Source: JANFXS01 sp022791155
GTDB taxonomy: Bacteria > Bacillota > Clostridia > Lachnospirales > Anaerotignaceae
Assembly: GCA_949743895.1 (NCBI GenBank)
Contig: CATJUX010000032.1
Coordinates: 1-24,189, forward strand
Reading direction: 5' to 3'
DNA: 24,189 nt
Positions 15,919 to 23,890 of the stretch are shown here, one piece after another. Numbering within the stretch: the stretch's first letter is position 1; each line of letters begins with the position of its first letter. The position numbers and the translations under genes are program-made. Under the pieces are notes generated by a model, which worked only from the letters and a program-made list of their open reading frames with translations, was not told the DNA's origin and ran no database searches.

Positions 15919-15957
15919 AAAAAAACTGTGAGGCTTTAGTCACCTTGCAGTTTTTTT
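15919..15957 (+). terminator. Terminator after tRNA-Leu
   Basis: AAAAAAACTG (15919-15928) pairs with CAGTTTTTTT (15948-15957), with further wobble and AGG/CCT pairs inside. The seven-T run is a strong signal. Because no terminator separates lysA from the tRNA, it probably serves both. The mirrored A-run could allow it to act on the other strand too. Confidence 0.85.
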
Positions 15958-16036
15958 GTGTTTTAAAAGCTTTGTGTTTTCAATGTGCCAAAATGTGGTG
16001 ACGCAATTTTTTGTGGAATTTAGAATATATTATATA

Positions 16037-16065
16037 TGGAAAATGTTTGGCTTTTATAGTATAAT
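16037..16065 (+). promoter_or_regulatory. Promoter of the TPM-like / pspA operon
   Basis: TGGAAA (16037-16042) and a perfect TATAAT (16060-16065) are separated by 17 bp. The -35 box matches the sigma-A consensus at four of six positions. The TGGAA core recalls the -35 box before the ECF sigma operon, but there is no CGT-type -10 at the right distance. Confidence 0.55.
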
Positions 16066-16115
16066 TTTAGACAGCTAAAATGTCGAAATTTGGGTTCTGT
16101 GGGGAGGCTTGAAAT

Positions 16116-17279
16116 ATGGCAAGAGGAGGGCGTTCGTCGGGTAGTGGCCGCTCATCAGGAAGTTTTGGAGGCGGAAGCCGTTCATCTGGGGGCTTCAGTG
16201 GGGGAGGGCGCTCGGGCGGAAGCCGTTTTTCGGCAAGTTCAAGCAGTCGTTCATCGGGCGTTTCAAGGCGAACGTCAGGGGGCGGTTCAATGCCACGTTC
16301 AAGCGGAGGCTTTTCTGGAGGAGGAAGAAGCGCAAGCAGTGCGCCAAAACGCGTAAAAGAAACTTTCAAAAGTGAACCGCGAGGTTCAAGAGGTTTTTTT
16401 GGAAGCCAAAGATATGAAGAACCGGCATATAGAAGGGGATACAGAAGAACATATAGCCAGCCAGACATTTATGTCCAAAACAATTATGGCAATGGGTCTG
16501 CATCATGTGGAGGCGGTTGCCTGAAATTTGTGTTTGTCATTGTTTCTTTTATGATTGTTATTGGATTCATATGTTCCATATTTACAATTCCGTTGAAAAC
16601 CAACGCCACACAGCGCACGCCTCTGGTTGGACAGGTGAACAAAACAGAGTGGTATCAAGACGATATAGGCTGGATTGCCAACGCAAGCTTTTTGACAGAG
16701 GGACTGGAAGAATTTTATAAAAAAACAGGGGTTCAGCCGTTTGTGCTTATGGTGCCATATAACGAGGCATATTGGAACGGTGAGGAGATAAACGTTGATG
16801 CGGCCGATGGCTATCTAAATGAGTTTTATGAAAACAAATTCACTGATGAAGCACACTTCATATTCGCCTATTTTGAATGGAAAGAAGACGACAAAAGTGA
16901 AATGTATGGCGAATTCCGCTATCTATCCGGCTATCTGGTGGACACAATCATGGACACCGAGGCACAAAAGATATTCATGAACAATTTGGACATGAGCTAT
17001 CACGACACATCGCTGTCCATTGAAGAAATGATTTCAAAAACTTTTGACAAAACGGCAGAGCGAATCATGATGGATCAGTCAAAGAAATGGGAGCTTGTGA
17101 AATTCACCGCAAAGGGTGTCTGTTTCATTGCGGCATTGATCCTTTTGATTGTTTTGGTTGTGAAACTGATGAAACGCAAACGTGAAAAGGAAGAATATAA
17201 CCGTTCGATACTCAATGCTCCGTTGGAAACATTTGGAGCAAACAATGACACTTCAGACATAGAGAAAAAGTATCAATAG
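16116..17279 (+). CDS. Gly/Ser/Arg-rich membrane protein with a TPM-like outer domain
   Basis: The 387-residue protein starts with a low-complexity Gly/Ser/Arg segment (1-75), in which the 12-mer RSSGGFSGGGRS occurs at 22-33 and again at 61-72. A membrane segment follows (about 136-158), then a domain of about 170 residues resembling TPM-phosphatase-fold proteins, with KKTGVQPFVLMVPY at 202-215. A second membrane segment (about 331-350) leads to a basic cytoplasmic tail. By the positive-inside rule both termini are in the cytoplasm and the TPM-like domain is outside. Catalytic residues are not obvious to me. A GGGGAGG site supports the start. The pspA gene follows after 20 nt, so the two are co-transcribed and probably act together on membrane integrity. 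The TPM call comes from pattern memory. Confidence 0.6.
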   Translation: MARGGRSSGSGRSSGSFGGGSRSSGGFSGGGRSGGSRFSASSSSRSSGVSRRTSGGGSMPRSSGGFSGGGRSASSAPKRVKETFKSEPRGSRGFFGSQRYEEPAYRRGYRRTYSQPDIYVQNNYGNGSASCGGGCLKFVFVIVSFMIVIGFICSIFTIPLKTNATQRTPLVGQVNKTEWYQDDIGWIANASFLTEGLEEFYKKTGVQPFVLMVPYNEAYWNGEEINVDAADGYLNEFYENKFTDEAHFIFAYFEWKEDDKSEMYGEFRYLSGYLVDTIMDTEAQKIFMNNLDMSYHDTSLSIEEMISKTFDKTAERIMMDQSKKWELVKFTAKGVCFIAALILLIVLVVKLMKRKREKEEYNRSILNAPLETFGANNDTSDIEKKYQ

Positions 17280-17299
17280 GCTGAAAGGAGAACAAAACT

Positions 17300-17977
17300 A
17301 TGGGCATTATTTCAAGATTTAGAGACATTATGGCAGCAAATGTCAACTCGTTCTTAGAAAAATGTGAAGATCCGGCCAAAATGGTGGATCAATATATGAT
17401 TGATTTGACAGAATCATTGGCCGAAGTCAAGAAAGAGACAGCCGCAGTTATGTCTGAAGAAAAACAGGCCAAGAGAGATTTGGATGAAAACTTGTCTGAA
17501 GTTGAAAAATATGCAGACTTTGCAAAAAAAGCGATACAAGCCGGAAATGATGAAGATGCAAAAGTGTTTATATCAAAAAAGCAGGCTCTTGAAAAAAACG
17601 GCGATGTTCTGAAAGCAATATATAAAACGGCTTTTGAAAATGCACAAAAAATGCGTGACATGCATGACAAACTGACAAACGACATACAGGAACTTCAAAT
17701 CCGCCGTCAAAACATAAAATCCAAAATGGCTGTGGCCAAAACACAGGAGAAAATGAACAAAATTTCGGGCTCAATGGAAGCGGCCTCAAGCTCAATGAAT
17801 GCTTTTGACAGAATGGAAGAAAAGGCTGACAGAATGCTTGACATGGCAAACTCAATGTGTGAACTTAACACAATGCCAACAGACAAGGCGGGTGAACTGG
17901 AAGAAAAATATAGCGGAGCCGGCTTGAGGGCCGTTGATGACGAGCTGGCAAAAATGAAGGCCGAATTGGGAATGTGA
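17300..17977 (+). CDS. pspA: PspA/IM30 family membrane-stress protein
   Basis: The 225-residue protein has the amphipathic N-terminal helix typical of PspA (MGIISRFRDIMAANVNSFLE) and the following EDPAKMVDQYM segment. The rest is almost wholly helical, with long coiled coils (about 30-185) and a short C-terminal helical region. PspA-type proteins form ESCRT-III-like assemblies on the inner face of the membrane and help keep it sealed. The AAAGGAG site at 17284-17290 gives the start. No PspF, PspB or PspC homologue is adjacent; instead the partner is the TPM-like membrane protein, a pairing that is known or suspected in other Bacillota. No clear terminator follows in 17978-18156. Confidence 0.92.
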   Translation: MGIISRFRDIMAANVNSFLEKCEDPAKMVDQYMIDLTESLAEVKKETAAVMSEEKQAKRDLDENLSEVEKYADFAKKAIQAGNDEDAKVFISKKQALEKNGDVLKAIYKTAFENAQKMRDMHDKLTNDIQELQIRRQNIKSKMAVAKTQEKMNKISGSMEAASSSMNAFDRMEEKADRMLDMANSMCELNTMPTDKAGELEEKYSGAGLRAVDDELAKMKAELGM

Positions 17978-18069
17978 AATCACATGTGAAAAAGCATTTC
18001 ATTTAATGAATAGCTATGATATATTTTTATCATTCTATTTATATCTAAATTTTTCCCAAACTGCTGGAA

Positions 18070-18089
18070 TGACAAATTCTGACAAATTT
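18070..18089 (+). repeat. Tandem 10-bp repeat upstream of the epimerase gene
   Basis: TGACAAATTC and TGACAAATTT lie head to tail with a period of 10 bp, about one helical turn. They sit some 70 nt before the epimerase start, where a regulator could bind. I could not identify a convincing promoter here: a TATAAT at 18136-18141 is too close to the ribosome binding site to be used. Confidence 0.35.
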
Positions 18090-18156
18090 TTGTGAATAGT
18101 TCATTTTGGATATAGCTTGTTTTTAGGATACAAAATATAATTTTAGGAGTGTACTT

Positions 18157-19254
18157 ATGAAAAAAGTTATGCTTGTTTTTGGAACACGCCCAGAGGCCAT
18201 AAAGATGTGTCCTTTGGTGAATGAATTGAAGTCAAGAAAAAGTTTTGAAACAATTGTGTGCGTGACAGGGCAGCACAGACAGATGTTGGATCAGGTTTTG
18301 AGGGCATTTGATGTTGAGCCGGAATATGACCTGTCAATAATGAAAGACAAACAAACGCTGTTTGATGTCACAACAAACATTTTGAACAACATAAAAGAAG
18401 TTCTTGAAAAGGAAAAACCCGATGTTGTGCTTGTTCATGGCGACACAACAACAACGTTCACAACGGCTTTGGCATGTTTCTATCTTCAGATAAAAATTGG
18501 ACATGTTGAAGCTGGCTTGAGAACATATAATATATACTCTCCTTATCCTGAAGAATTCAATCGTCAGGCTGTTGGAATAATGTCAAGTTTCAATTTTGCA
18601 CCAACACATGTGTCAAAAGAAAATCTGCTGAGAGAGGGCAAAAGTGACGAAACAATATTTGTCACAGGCAACACAGCCATAGACGCGCTCAAAACAACTG
18701 TGAGAGATGACTATACAAACGAGCACATTGAATGGGCCAAAGGAAGCCGGCTTGTGATGCTGACAGCTCACAGGCGCGAAAATCTGGGAGAGCCAATGCA
18801 CCATATGTTTAGAGCGATAAAAAGAATTGTTGACGAAACGCCGGACATCAAGGTCATTTATCCAATTCACATGAACCCGGTTGTGAGAAAAGCTGCCGAA
18901 GAGGAGCTTGGCAACGATGAACGGATAAGAATAATTGAGCCGCTTGACGTTTTGGATTTTCACAATTTCCTTTCAAGAAGTCATCTCATACTCACAGACA
19001 GTGGCGGAATTCAGGAGGAGGCGCCATCTTTGGGCAAGCCTGTGCTTGTTATGCGTGACACAACTGAAAGGCCGGAAGGGATTGAAGCGGGAACGCTCAA
19101 ATTGGTTGGCACAAGTGAAGAAAAAATTTATGGCGAATTCAAAACACTGCTCAATGACAAAACAGAATATGAAAAAATGAGCAAGGCTTCAAACCCTTAT
19201 GGCGATGGCTTTGCCAGCAAAAGAATAGCAGATATACTTGAGAAAAATTTGTGA
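18157..19254 (+). CDS. wecB: UDP-N-acetylglucosamine 2-epimerase (non-hydrolysing)
   Basis: The 365-residue cytoplasmic enzyme interconverts UDP-GlcNAc and UDP-ManNAc. Family motifs appear in order: FGTRPEAIKM near the N-terminus, VHGDTTTTF, GHVEAGLRT, TAHRREN, and DSGGIQEEAPSLGKPVLVMR in the second Rossmann-like domain. The length is standard. An AGGAGT site lies at 18145-18150. In Bacillota the same enzyme is called MnaA when it feeds teichoic acid synthesis. Here the nearby UDP-ManNAc dehydrogenase suggests the product goes on to ManNAcA. A weak terminator about 200 nt downstream suggests it is a transcription unit of its own. Confidence 0.93.
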   Translation: MKKVMLVFGTRPEAIKMCPLVNELKSRKSFETIVCVTGQHRQMLDQVLRAFDVEPEYDLSIMKDKQTLFDVTTNILNNIKEVLEKEKPDVVLVHGDTTTTFTTALACFYLQIKIGHVEAGLRTYNIYSPYPEEFNRQAVGIMSSFNFAPTHVSKENLLREGKSDETIFVTGNTAIDALKTTVRDDYTNEHIEWAKGSRLVMLTAHRRENLGEPMHHMFRAIKRIVDETPDIKVIYPIHMNPVVRKAAEEELGNDERIRIIEPLDVLDFHNFLSRSHLILTDSGGIQEEAPSLGKPVLVMRDTTERPEGIEAGTLKLVGTSEEKIYGEFKTLLNDKTEYEKMSKASNPYGDGFASKRIADILEKNL

Positions 19255-19456
19255 ACAACGAAAAGCAGGCGTAAAAACTGAAATAATATTTATTATGTAA
19301 TTGGTGTAAATATAAAATTGGGATTTTGTTTGCAGAGGAAATTCGGTGCATTTTGGTGATTCGTGTTCGAGGCTTGGCAGAAAAATTCAAGCTTTCGCCG
19401 AAATATATTGATGGCGCCACAAATTGTTTTGCAAAAATTTGAATAGTTTTAAAGGC

Positions 19457-19500
19457 AAACGGGTTTTTATGGCATGAGTGTCTTGAAGCCCGTTATTTTT
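19457..19500 (+). terminator. Probable terminator after the epimerase gene
   Basis: AAACGGG (19457-19463) can pair with CCCGTT (19489-19494), followed by A and a TTTTT tract (19496-19500). The loop is long, with a small internal GGCA/TGTC pairing. The rest of the 19255-19666 gap is AT-rich with no supported gene; only very short frames occur. Confidence 0.55.
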
Positions 19501-19578
19501 ATAGAAATGAAAAATCAAAGTTGCTTTGAAAGAAGTGCGAATTTCATTTGTTTTGATATTTTTGTTGAATTTGAGATA

Positions 19579-19587
19579 TGTTATAAT
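19579..19587 (+). promoter_or_regulatory. Extended -10 promoter of the glycosyltransferase gene
   Basis: TGTTATAAT (19579-19587) is a perfect extended -10 element, with no good -35 box at normal spacing. The start would be near 19594, downstream of the first in-frame ATG at 19526, which supports the later start for the following gene. The same TGTTATAA core occurs before rpoB. Confidence 0.5.
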
Positions 19588-19666
19588 TATGTTTTGTTTT
19601 CGAAGCAGAGTTCGGTTTCAGCAGGTGCGCATGTTCAATGTTAGATTCATGAGGTGTTTATCGAAT

Positions 19667-20818
19667 ATGAAAAATTTTATATACAAGCTTTACAAAAAAA
19701 TGGAAAACAACAAAATTGCCGCAACATTTGTCCATTTGTTGTATGGCGTTTTGCGTCCAGTTGTTACAGGAAAATATAAGCCCGCAAAATATAACAGCAG
19801 CACGGCTGTTTTTCAAAGAAAGTGTGACAATGCAAAGCCCCTGAAAAATGTGAAAATTGCTGTCATATGTGATGACATGACATATAAAAATTTGAGCGAA
19901 GTTTGTGACACACATTTTCTCACGCCAGACAATTGGATTGATGTCATACAAAAACATAGGCCGGATATATTCTTCTGCGAATCTGCATGGAGCGGAATAT
20001 ATGAATATAAAGACTCATGGCGCGGCAAAATATATAAAAATGAAAAGCTTATGTTTGAAAACAGAAAAGTTCTTTTTGACATATTGGATTATTGCCGCAG
20101 GTGCGGGATAAAAACCATTTTTTGGAACAAGGAAGATCCGTTCTATTTTGATGATGAATGTCACAATTTTGGTGACACGGCGCTCAAATTTGACTATATT
20201 TTCACAACGGCTGCCGAGTGTGTTGAAAAATATAGGAAACGTGGTGGAAAACATGTTGATGTCATGGGGTTTGGGTTTTCGCCAAACATTTTCAATTGTG
20301 ATGAAAATTGTGTCAAAGAGAACAAGGCAGTGTTTGCCGGAAGTTGGTATGCCGCCCATGCTGACAGGTGTGCTGACATGGTGAAAATTTTTGACATGAT
20401 AATATCAAGCGGAACAGAACTTGAAATTTATGACAGAAACTATTATTCCTCAAATCCAAAAAGCAAATTTCCTGAAAAATATAACATGTATATAAAAAAG
20501 CCGGTTCCATATGAAAAAGTTGGCGAAATATTGAAAAAAGTCAGATTTGCTGTGAACATAAACACAATAAAGAACTCAGAGACAATGTTTGCAAGAAGGG
20601 TTTATGAGCTTATGGCGTGCAAATGTGTTGTTATAAGCAATGAATCAGAAGGAGCGAAAAAAATTTTTGGAAACAAAATTTGGTTTTTTGGCGAAAAATT
20701 TGACTTTGACGCTGAAAAGGAAATAATAGCTCTCAATTATGACTATGTCATGGGAAATTTCACAAACGAAACAGTGTTTCGCGACATGTTGAACAAGGCT
20801 GGAATTAAGACGCTTTGA
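19667..20818 (+). CDS. CgeB-like / DUF3880 glycosyltransferase
   Basis: I use the ATG at 19667 (383 residues), with GAGGTG at 19651-19656 as ribosome binding site. An upstream in-frame ATG at 19526 would add 47 residues but lies before the likely promoter. The N-terminal half resembles DUF3880-type domains, with RPDIFFCESAWSG and GIKTIFWNKEDPFYFD. The C-terminal half resembles the nucleotide-sugar-binding half of GT-B enzymes, with YEKVGEILKKVRFAVNIN and FARRVYELMACKCVVISN. No membrane segment is seen. It probably transfers a sugar during assembly of a surface glycan on the cytoplasmic side. Donor and acceptor cannot be told from sequence. Neighbouring genes point to a ManNAc- or ManNAcA-containing polymer. 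Confidence 0.72.
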   Translation: MKNFIYKLYKKMENNKIAATFVHLLYGVLRPVVTGKYKPAKYNSSTAVFQRKCDNAKPLKNVKIAVICDDMTYKNLSEVCDTHFLTPDNWIDVIQKHRPDIFFCESAWSGIYEYKDSWRGKIYKNEKLMFENRKVLFDILDYCRRCGIKTIFWNKEDPFYFDDECHNFGDTALKFDYIFTTAAECVEKYRKRGGKHVDVMGFGFSPNIFNCDENCVKENKAVFAGSWYAAHADRCADMVKIFDMIISSGTELEIYDRNYYSSNPKSKFPEKYNMYIKKPVPYEKVGEILKKVRFAVNINTIKNSETMFARRVYELMACKCVVISNESEGAKKIFGNKIWFFGEKFDFDAEKEIIALNYDYVMGNFTNETVFRDMLNKAGIKTL

Positions 20819-20851
20819 CTGCTATATTGGGCCATTATTTGAAACAATTTG

Positions 20852-20880
20852 TTGAATTAAATATATTTATATTATATAAT
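20852..20880 (+). promoter_or_regulatory. Sigma-A promoter for the dehydrogenase/exporter operon
   Basis: TTGAAT (20852-20857) and a perfect TATAAT (20875-20880) are separated by 17 bp and lie 45 nt before the dehydrogenase start. The four following genes have short gaps, so this promoter may drive them all. Confidence 0.65.
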
Positions 20881-20924
20881 AATAGCATTATGGAAATATT
20901 TAACTTGAAATGGAGAGTCTTAAT

Positions 20925-22184
20925 ATGAATATTTGTGTGATTGGTTTGGGATATATCGGTTTGCCCACAGCGGCGATGTTTGCTTCAAACGGCTGTCATG
21001 TGACAGGCGTTGACGTGTCGGAAAGAGTTGTTGAAAGTTTGAACAAGGGAGAAATACACATAGAAGAACCAGGGCTTGCAGAAGTTATAAGAAAAAATGT
21101 TTCAGACAGAACATTCAAGGCATCATTAAAGCCTGAAAAAGCAGATGCTTTCATAATTTCTGTTCCAACGCCAAACAAAGATGATAAATATTTAAGCTGT
21201 GACTTGTCATGTGTTATAAGTGCTGTGAATTCAATAATCCCGTTTGTTGAAAAGGGAAATGTTGTTATTGTTGAATCAACAATGGCTCCGCGCTCAACAG
21301 AAGATGTCATTAAACCAATGTTTGAGGCTGCCGGATTCACTCCTGGTGAAGATCTATATCTTGCTCATTGTCCCGAAAGAGTGCTTCCCGGAAAAATTCT
21401 TTATGAACTAACTCATAACAACAGAATTGTCGGCGGCATAACTGAAAAATGCACAGAAAAGGCCGCGGCCGTATACGGAATGTTTGTGAAGGGAGAATTG
21501 ATAAAGACAGAAGCAAAAACTGCAGAGCTCTCAAAATGCATGGAAAACACGTTTAGAGATGTGAACATAGCCCTTGCAAACGAGCTTGCAAAGGTCTGCT
21601 TTGAGCTTGACATCAATTGTCTTGATGTGATTGAAATGGCGAACAAGCATCCGCGTGTGAACATACACTTCCCGGGGCCTGGTGTTGGCGGGCATTGCTT
21701 GGCTGTTGATCCTTATTTTATTTCGGCAAAGGCGCCTGAACAGGCAAAAATTATACGCCTTGGCCGTGACACAAACTGCAGCATGCCAAAATGGGTTGTT
21801 GAAAAAACTGAAATGCTTGTGAAAGGCATTGAAAACCCTAAAATATCAATATTTGGAATGACATATAAAGGCAATATCGACGACATGAGGGAAAGTCCCT
21901 CGGTTGAAATTGTGAGTGAGCTTAAAAACAAGGGATATAACGTTGTAATTAACGATTCTCATGTGAAAAACAGCACATATTTGAGCATTGAGGAGGCCAT
22001 TGAGGGCTCAGACATTGTTGTGCTGCTTGTTGACCACAATGAATATAAAAATATGGATTATTCACAAATTGCTAAGAAAATGAGGACACCTCAGATATTT
22101 GACACAAAAGGCATTCTTAAAGCTGATGACACAAATGAAGTCAAAATAATTAACTATGGAAATATATACAAATATAAAAAGTGA
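20925..22184 (+). CDS. wecC: UDP-N-acetyl-D-mannosamine dehydrogenase
   Basis: The enzyme oxidises UDP-ManNAc to UDP-ManNAcA in two NAD-dependent steps. I use the ATG at 20925 (419 residues) because GGAGAG at 20912-20917 is well placed for it; an ATG at 20910 overlaps that site. The N-terminal Rossmann fold has VIGLGYIGLPTA, followed by the CPERVLPGK motif and the central helical domain. The catalytic cysteine is C258 in GVGGHCLAVDPYF. The C-terminal UDP-binding domain has FGMTYKGNIDDMRESPS. The ManNAc assignment rests on similarity to WecC and on the UDP-GlcNAc 2-epimerase two genes upstream; another UDP-sugar 6-dehydrogenase of the same family is possible. Confidence 0.85.
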   Translation: MNICVIGLGYIGLPTAAMFASNGCHVTGVDVSERVVESLNKGEIHIEEPGLAEVIRKNVSDRTFKASLKPEKADAFIISVPTPNKDDKYLSCDLSCVISAVNSIIPFVEKGNVVIVESTMAPRSTEDVIKPMFEAAGFTPGEDLYLAHCPERVLPGKILYELTHNNRIVGGITEKCTEKAAAVYGMFVKGELIKTEAKTAELSKCMENTFRDVNIALANELAKVCFELDINCLDVIEMANKHPRVNIHFPGPGVGGHCLAVDPYFISAKAPEQAKIIRLGRDTNCSMPKWVVEKTEMLVKGIENPKISIFGMTYKGNIDDMRESPSVEIVSELKNKGYNVVINDSHVKNSTYLSIEEAIEGSDIVVLLVDHNEYKNMDYSQIAKKMRTPQIFDTKGILKADDTNEVKIINYGNIYKYKK

Positions 22185-22207
22185 TTATTTTTCATGGATT
22201 TTGTTGA

Positions 22208-22228
22208 TGGCATTGTTTTTTGATGCCA
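22208..22228 (+). other. Intercistronic hairpin
   Basis: TGGCAT (22208-22213) pairs with ATGCCA (22223-22228) around a T-rich 9-nt loop, in the 70-nt gap between the dehydrogenase and permease genes. T-runs follow some 10 nt later. It could attenuate transcription or be a processing site; the evidence is weak. Confidence 0.35.
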
Positions 22229-22254
22229 AAAATATTATTTTTTGAGGTACTATT

Positions 22255-23061
22255 ATGTTTAATAATATAAAAACAGTGGCAAGCGAAGTATACACAAACC
22301 GTTACCGCCTTATGAGACTTGCAAATTATGAGCTTATGGGACAGTATAGAGGAACCATGTTTGGATTTTTGTGGAATTTTCTGAATCCGGCACTTCAAAT
22401 TTTTGTATATTGGTTTGTGTTTGCCATAGGTCTTAACTCGTCGCCTCCAAGAGACGGTTTCCCATATATAATATGGATGATAGTTGGAATTATTCCGTGG
22501 TTTTATATAAGTGGCGTGCTCATGACGTCAACAATGTCAATTCACAACTATGGCGGCATATTGAAACATATGTATATACCGCTTTCGATTGTGCCAATTA
22601 AAACTGTGTTTTCTGGTGTTATTGGACATGTTTGGGCAATGTGCATGGTTTTTTTGATTATATTTTTGAGCGGCTACAGTGTGAGTGGCTATGTTTTTCA
22701 AACGCTATATTTCCTTTTTTGCAGCATAGTTTTTCTTGTTGGTTATTCACTTTTTACATCAGCCATTACGGTTGTTTTTAAAGATTTCAGCAAGTTTATG
22801 AACTCAGTCATAAGGCTTCTGTTTTACATCACTCCTGTTGTTTGGGTGCAGGAAAGACTTCCTGAAAACCTGATTTTTGTTTTGAAACTCAATCCTTTTG
22901 CATATATAATAGACGGCTACAGAGACAGCATACTTTATGGAAGAAACCTTATGTGGCACTGGAAACAAGGTTGCTTTTTCTGGGCGGTCACAATCATTCT
23001 TCTGATTGTTGGGTGCAATGTTCATGTGAAATTTAGAAAACAATTTATAGACTTAATTTAA
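22255..23061 (+). CDS. ABC-2 type polysaccharide exporter permease (TagG/Wzm family)
   Basis: The 268-residue protein has a cytoplasmic N-terminus with the family-typical YRLMRLANYELMGQYRGT segment, the FLWNFLNPALQIFVYWFVF first membrane segment, and about six membrane segments in all. The NPFAYIIDGYRDSILYGR segment near 223-240 is characteristic of exporters of teichoic acids, O-antigens and capsules. It would form the membrane channel together with the ATPase encoded 15 nt downstream. A GAGGT site precedes the ATG. The substrate is probably an undecaprenyl-linked polymer. Confidence 0.9.
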   Translation: MFNNIKTVASEVYTNRYRLMRLANYELMGQYRGTMFGFLWNFLNPALQIFVYWFVFAIGLNSSPPRDGFPYIIWMIVGIIPWFYISGVLMTSTMSIHNYGGILKHMYIPLSIVPIKTVFSGVIGHVWAMCMVFLIIFLSGYSVSGYVFQTLYFLFCSIVFLVGYSLFTSAITVVFKDFSKFMNSVIRLLFYITPVVWVQERLPENLIFVLKLNPFAYIIDGYRDSILYGRNLMWHWKQGCFFWAVTIILLIVGCNVHVKFRKQFIDLI

Positions 23062-23076
23062 AGGTGTGCTGAAAAT

Positions 23077-23877
23077 ATGAGTGATGAAGTTGTTATAAAA
23101 TGCGAAAATTTATATAAAGAATATCCAATGTACAAAGGCGATAGCGAGCGTTTGAAAGCCCTTATTTTGCCATATTACAAGCCAAAAATGTTTAACGCTT
23201 TGAAAAACATCAATTTGGAATTCAAAAAGGGCGAAATCATAGGTGTCATAGGGCTTAATGGCTCTGGAAAATCAACTTTGGCAAGCATCATTTCTAAGAT
23301 AACTTTTCCCTCATCAGGAGTTTTGAGCGTGAAGGGAGAGGTTAATATGCTTTCGGCCGGTGTTGGAATGGACAGCAATCTGACTGGAGTGGAAAACATA
23401 GAATACAAAGGAATACTGCTGGGTTTCCCAAAAAGTTTCATATCCGAAATAAAACAAAGCATAATTGACTTTGCCGACATTGGCGCGCACATAAACCAGC
23501 CTTTGAGAACATATTCAAGCGGCATGAGATCAAGACTTGGTTTTGCCATATCAGTTCATATGGATCCTGACATTCTTATAATTGACGAGGCACTGGCCGT
23601 GGGAGACAACAGCTTCACAGACAAATGCCTTGCAAAAATGGAAGAATTCAAGAAAAGCGGCAAAACCATAATTTTTGTCAGCCATTCCGTCATGCAAATG
23701 CAGGGCTTTTGCGACAAGGTTATGTGGCTTAACAAAGGCGCCATATTGGGAATTGAGAAGCCGAATAATATATTGATGCCATATTGTGGCTTTGCAAGGG
23801 AATTTAATGCCATGACGCATGATGAAAGAGAACAGTTTAACCCAACTCTTAAAGAATATCAGGAGAAGTATTTGTGA
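23077..23877 (+). CDS. ABC polysaccharide exporter ATPase (TagH/Wzt family, short form)
   Basis: The 266-residue ATPase drives export of the surface polymer. The Walker A motif GLNGSGKST lies at 59-67, the signature YSSGMRSR at 146-153, and Walker B ends in D170-E171 within DILIIDEALAVGD. The switch histidine is in IFVSHSV. The AAGGTG ribosome binding site overlaps the stop codon of the permease, so expression is tightly linked. The protein ends about 30 residues after the nucleotide-binding domain and so lacks the carbohydrate-binding C-terminal domain found in long Wzt proteins. That suggests export is not coupled to recognition of a modified chain end. Confidence 0.92.
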   Translation: MSDEVVIKCENLYKEYPMYKGDSERLKALILPYYKPKMFNALKNINLEFKKGEIIGVIGLNGSGKSTLASIISKITFPSSGVLSVKGEVNMLSAGVGMDSNLTGVENIEYKGILLGFPKSFISEIKQSIIDFADIGAHINQPLRTYSSGMRSRLGFAISVHMDPDILIIDEALAVGDNSFTDKCLAKMEEFKKSGKTIIFVSHSVMQMQGFCDKVMWLNKGAILGIEKPNNILMPYCGFAREFNAMTHDEREQFNPTLKEYQEKYL

Positions 23878-23890
23878 GGAGCGTTTCAAA

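Noticed and set aside
16067..16468. A Pro/Leu-rich minus-strand ORF opposite the start of the TPM-like gene
   Set aside because: The Pro-rich sequence is the antisense of Gly/Arg codons in the real gene, not an independent protein.
18136..18141. TATAAT as the -10 box of the epimerase gene
   Set aside because: Transcription would begin within the ribosome binding site at 18145-18150, and no -35 box is at the right distance.
19319..19402. A roughly 22-codon GTG-start frame in the gap after the epimerase gene
   Set aside because: It is very short with only a weak AGAGG upstream, and it has no sign of selection.
19526..19666. A 47-codon N-terminal extension of the glycosyltransferase
   Set aside because: The likely promoter lies within it at 19579-19587, no ribosome binding site precedes the first ATG, and the sequence is not part of the family domain.
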